From an uncultured Acidimicrobiales bacterium (GTDB lineage: Bacteria > Actinomycetota > Acidimicrobiia > Acidimicrobiales > Iamiaceae): DNA of 6,075 nt. Location: NCBI GenBank assembly GCA_937926025.1, contig CALANQ010000124.1:1-6075 (forward strand). The letters run 5' to 3'. Position 1 is the stretch's first letter. Each line of letters opens with the position of its first letter. The notes under the pieces were generated by a model. That model ran no database searches. It was given only the letters and a program-made list of their open reading frames with translations, and was not told where the DNA came from. Below, piece after piece: positions 5,662 to 6,075 of this stretch. A program made the translations under genes and the position numbers.

Positions 5662-6075
5662 ATGTTCCTCGAGTCCGTGGAGTCGCACTTCTCGATGTTC
5701 ACCCTGAACGGGTTCCCCTCGTTCGCGGCGACCGAGCGGCTCGAAGCCGAGATGCTGGCCGAAGCCGACCTGACCATCGCGCCGCCGTCCAACGCGCGCG
5801 TGTCGCCCACCACGTTCCACCTGGCCCTGGCCGACGGCCGCCCGCTGGGTGCCGCGGCCTCCACGATCGGCCCCCTCGCCGAGCTGCCCCTCGGGCTCGC
5901 GCTGGCGGCGGCCGGCGTCGACGTCGCCAACGAGATCGACCTGCCCGACGACGCCTGCGAGCTGGTGTCCCTCTCCGTGGACCCCGACGCCCACCGCACC
6001 ACCACCGGCGTCACCGAGGCGCTGTACCGGTCGTTCTACCGGCACGCCAAGCAGTCCAGCGCCCGCAGCGCGGTC
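5662..6075 (+). CDS. Putative GNAT-like protein, possibly FeeM/autoinducer-synthase-like, N-terminal part only
   Basis: An ATG at 5662, preceded by GGAGG at 5650-5654 (7-base gap), opens a frame with no stop to the window edge; 138 residues are visible. It begins MFLESVESHFSMFTLNGFPS, has a strand-like segment FHLALADGRPLGAAAST (about 52-68), then an Ala/Leu-rich stretch. Residues 99-131 read CELVSLSVDPDAHR followed by TTTGVTEALYRSFYRHAKQ. This looks like the central strand of a GNAT fold followed by the RxxxGV pyrophosphate-binding turn and helix (Arg112, Gly116), the arrangement seen in N-acyl amino acid synthase (FeeM) and autoinducer-synthase-like GNAT proteins. If so, it would move an acyl group from CoA or acyl-carrier protein to an amine. 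The family call is tentative because the C-terminal part is missing. The 83-base gap from the esterase gene contains a weak hairpin, and its own promoter is not evident. Confidence 0.6.
   Translation, partial: MFLESVESHFSMFTLNGFPSFAATERLEAEMLAEADLTIAPPSNARVSPTTFHLALADGRPLGAAASTIGPLAELPLGLALAAAGVDVANEIDLPDDACELVSLSVDPDAHRTTTGVTEALYRSFYRHAKQSSARSAV

Overview
This is a very GC-rich bacterial window, roughly 70% by eye. Codon use strongly favours G or C at the third position, two genes probably start at GTG, and several genes look leaderless. Together with the protein families present, this suggests a high-GC actinobacterium, possibly Acidimicrobiia-like. That placement is inference; no rRNA or marker gene is present to confirm it.

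Layout. (1) Positions 1-836, minus strand: a type IB DNA topoisomerase whose 3' end, including the catalytic Tyr, lies outside the window. (2) 919-1545, minus: a TetR-family repressor. (3) 1540-1559: a perfect inverted repeat overlapping the start codons of both the repressor and the divergent gene, the best regulatory signal in the window. (4) 1554-3107, plus: a DHA2-type (14-TM) MFS drug exporter, the repressor's likely target. (5) 3112-4023, minus: a formylglycine-generating enzyme (sulfatase maturase) with both catalytic cysteines, converging on the exporter with only 4 bp between stop codons. (6) 4027-4044: an 18-bp perfect palindrome in the gap between two divergent genes. (7) 4072-4596, plus: a DUF1269-type membrane protein. 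(8) 4593-5578, plus: a secreted lipoprotein esterase of the LpqC / PHB-depolymerase-like group, overlapping the previous gene by GTGA but broken by one frameshift near 4820-4834. (9) 5662-6075, plus: the first 138 residues of a GNAT-like, possibly FeeM/autoinducer-synthase-like protein that runs off the window.

How the genes fit together. The repressor, operator and exporter form a classic self-regulated efflux module. The other genes do not form an obvious shared pathway. The maturase has no sulfatase beside it here, and the DUF1269 protein and the esterase are probably translationally coupled. I do not see a convincing undescribed multi-gene system. The points most worth a second look are the two palindromic divergent promoter regions, the frameshifted esterase and the truncated GNAT-like gene at the right edge. 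No tRNA, rRNA, CRISPR array, insertion sequence or integrase was recognised. No stretch over 300 bases lacks a gene.
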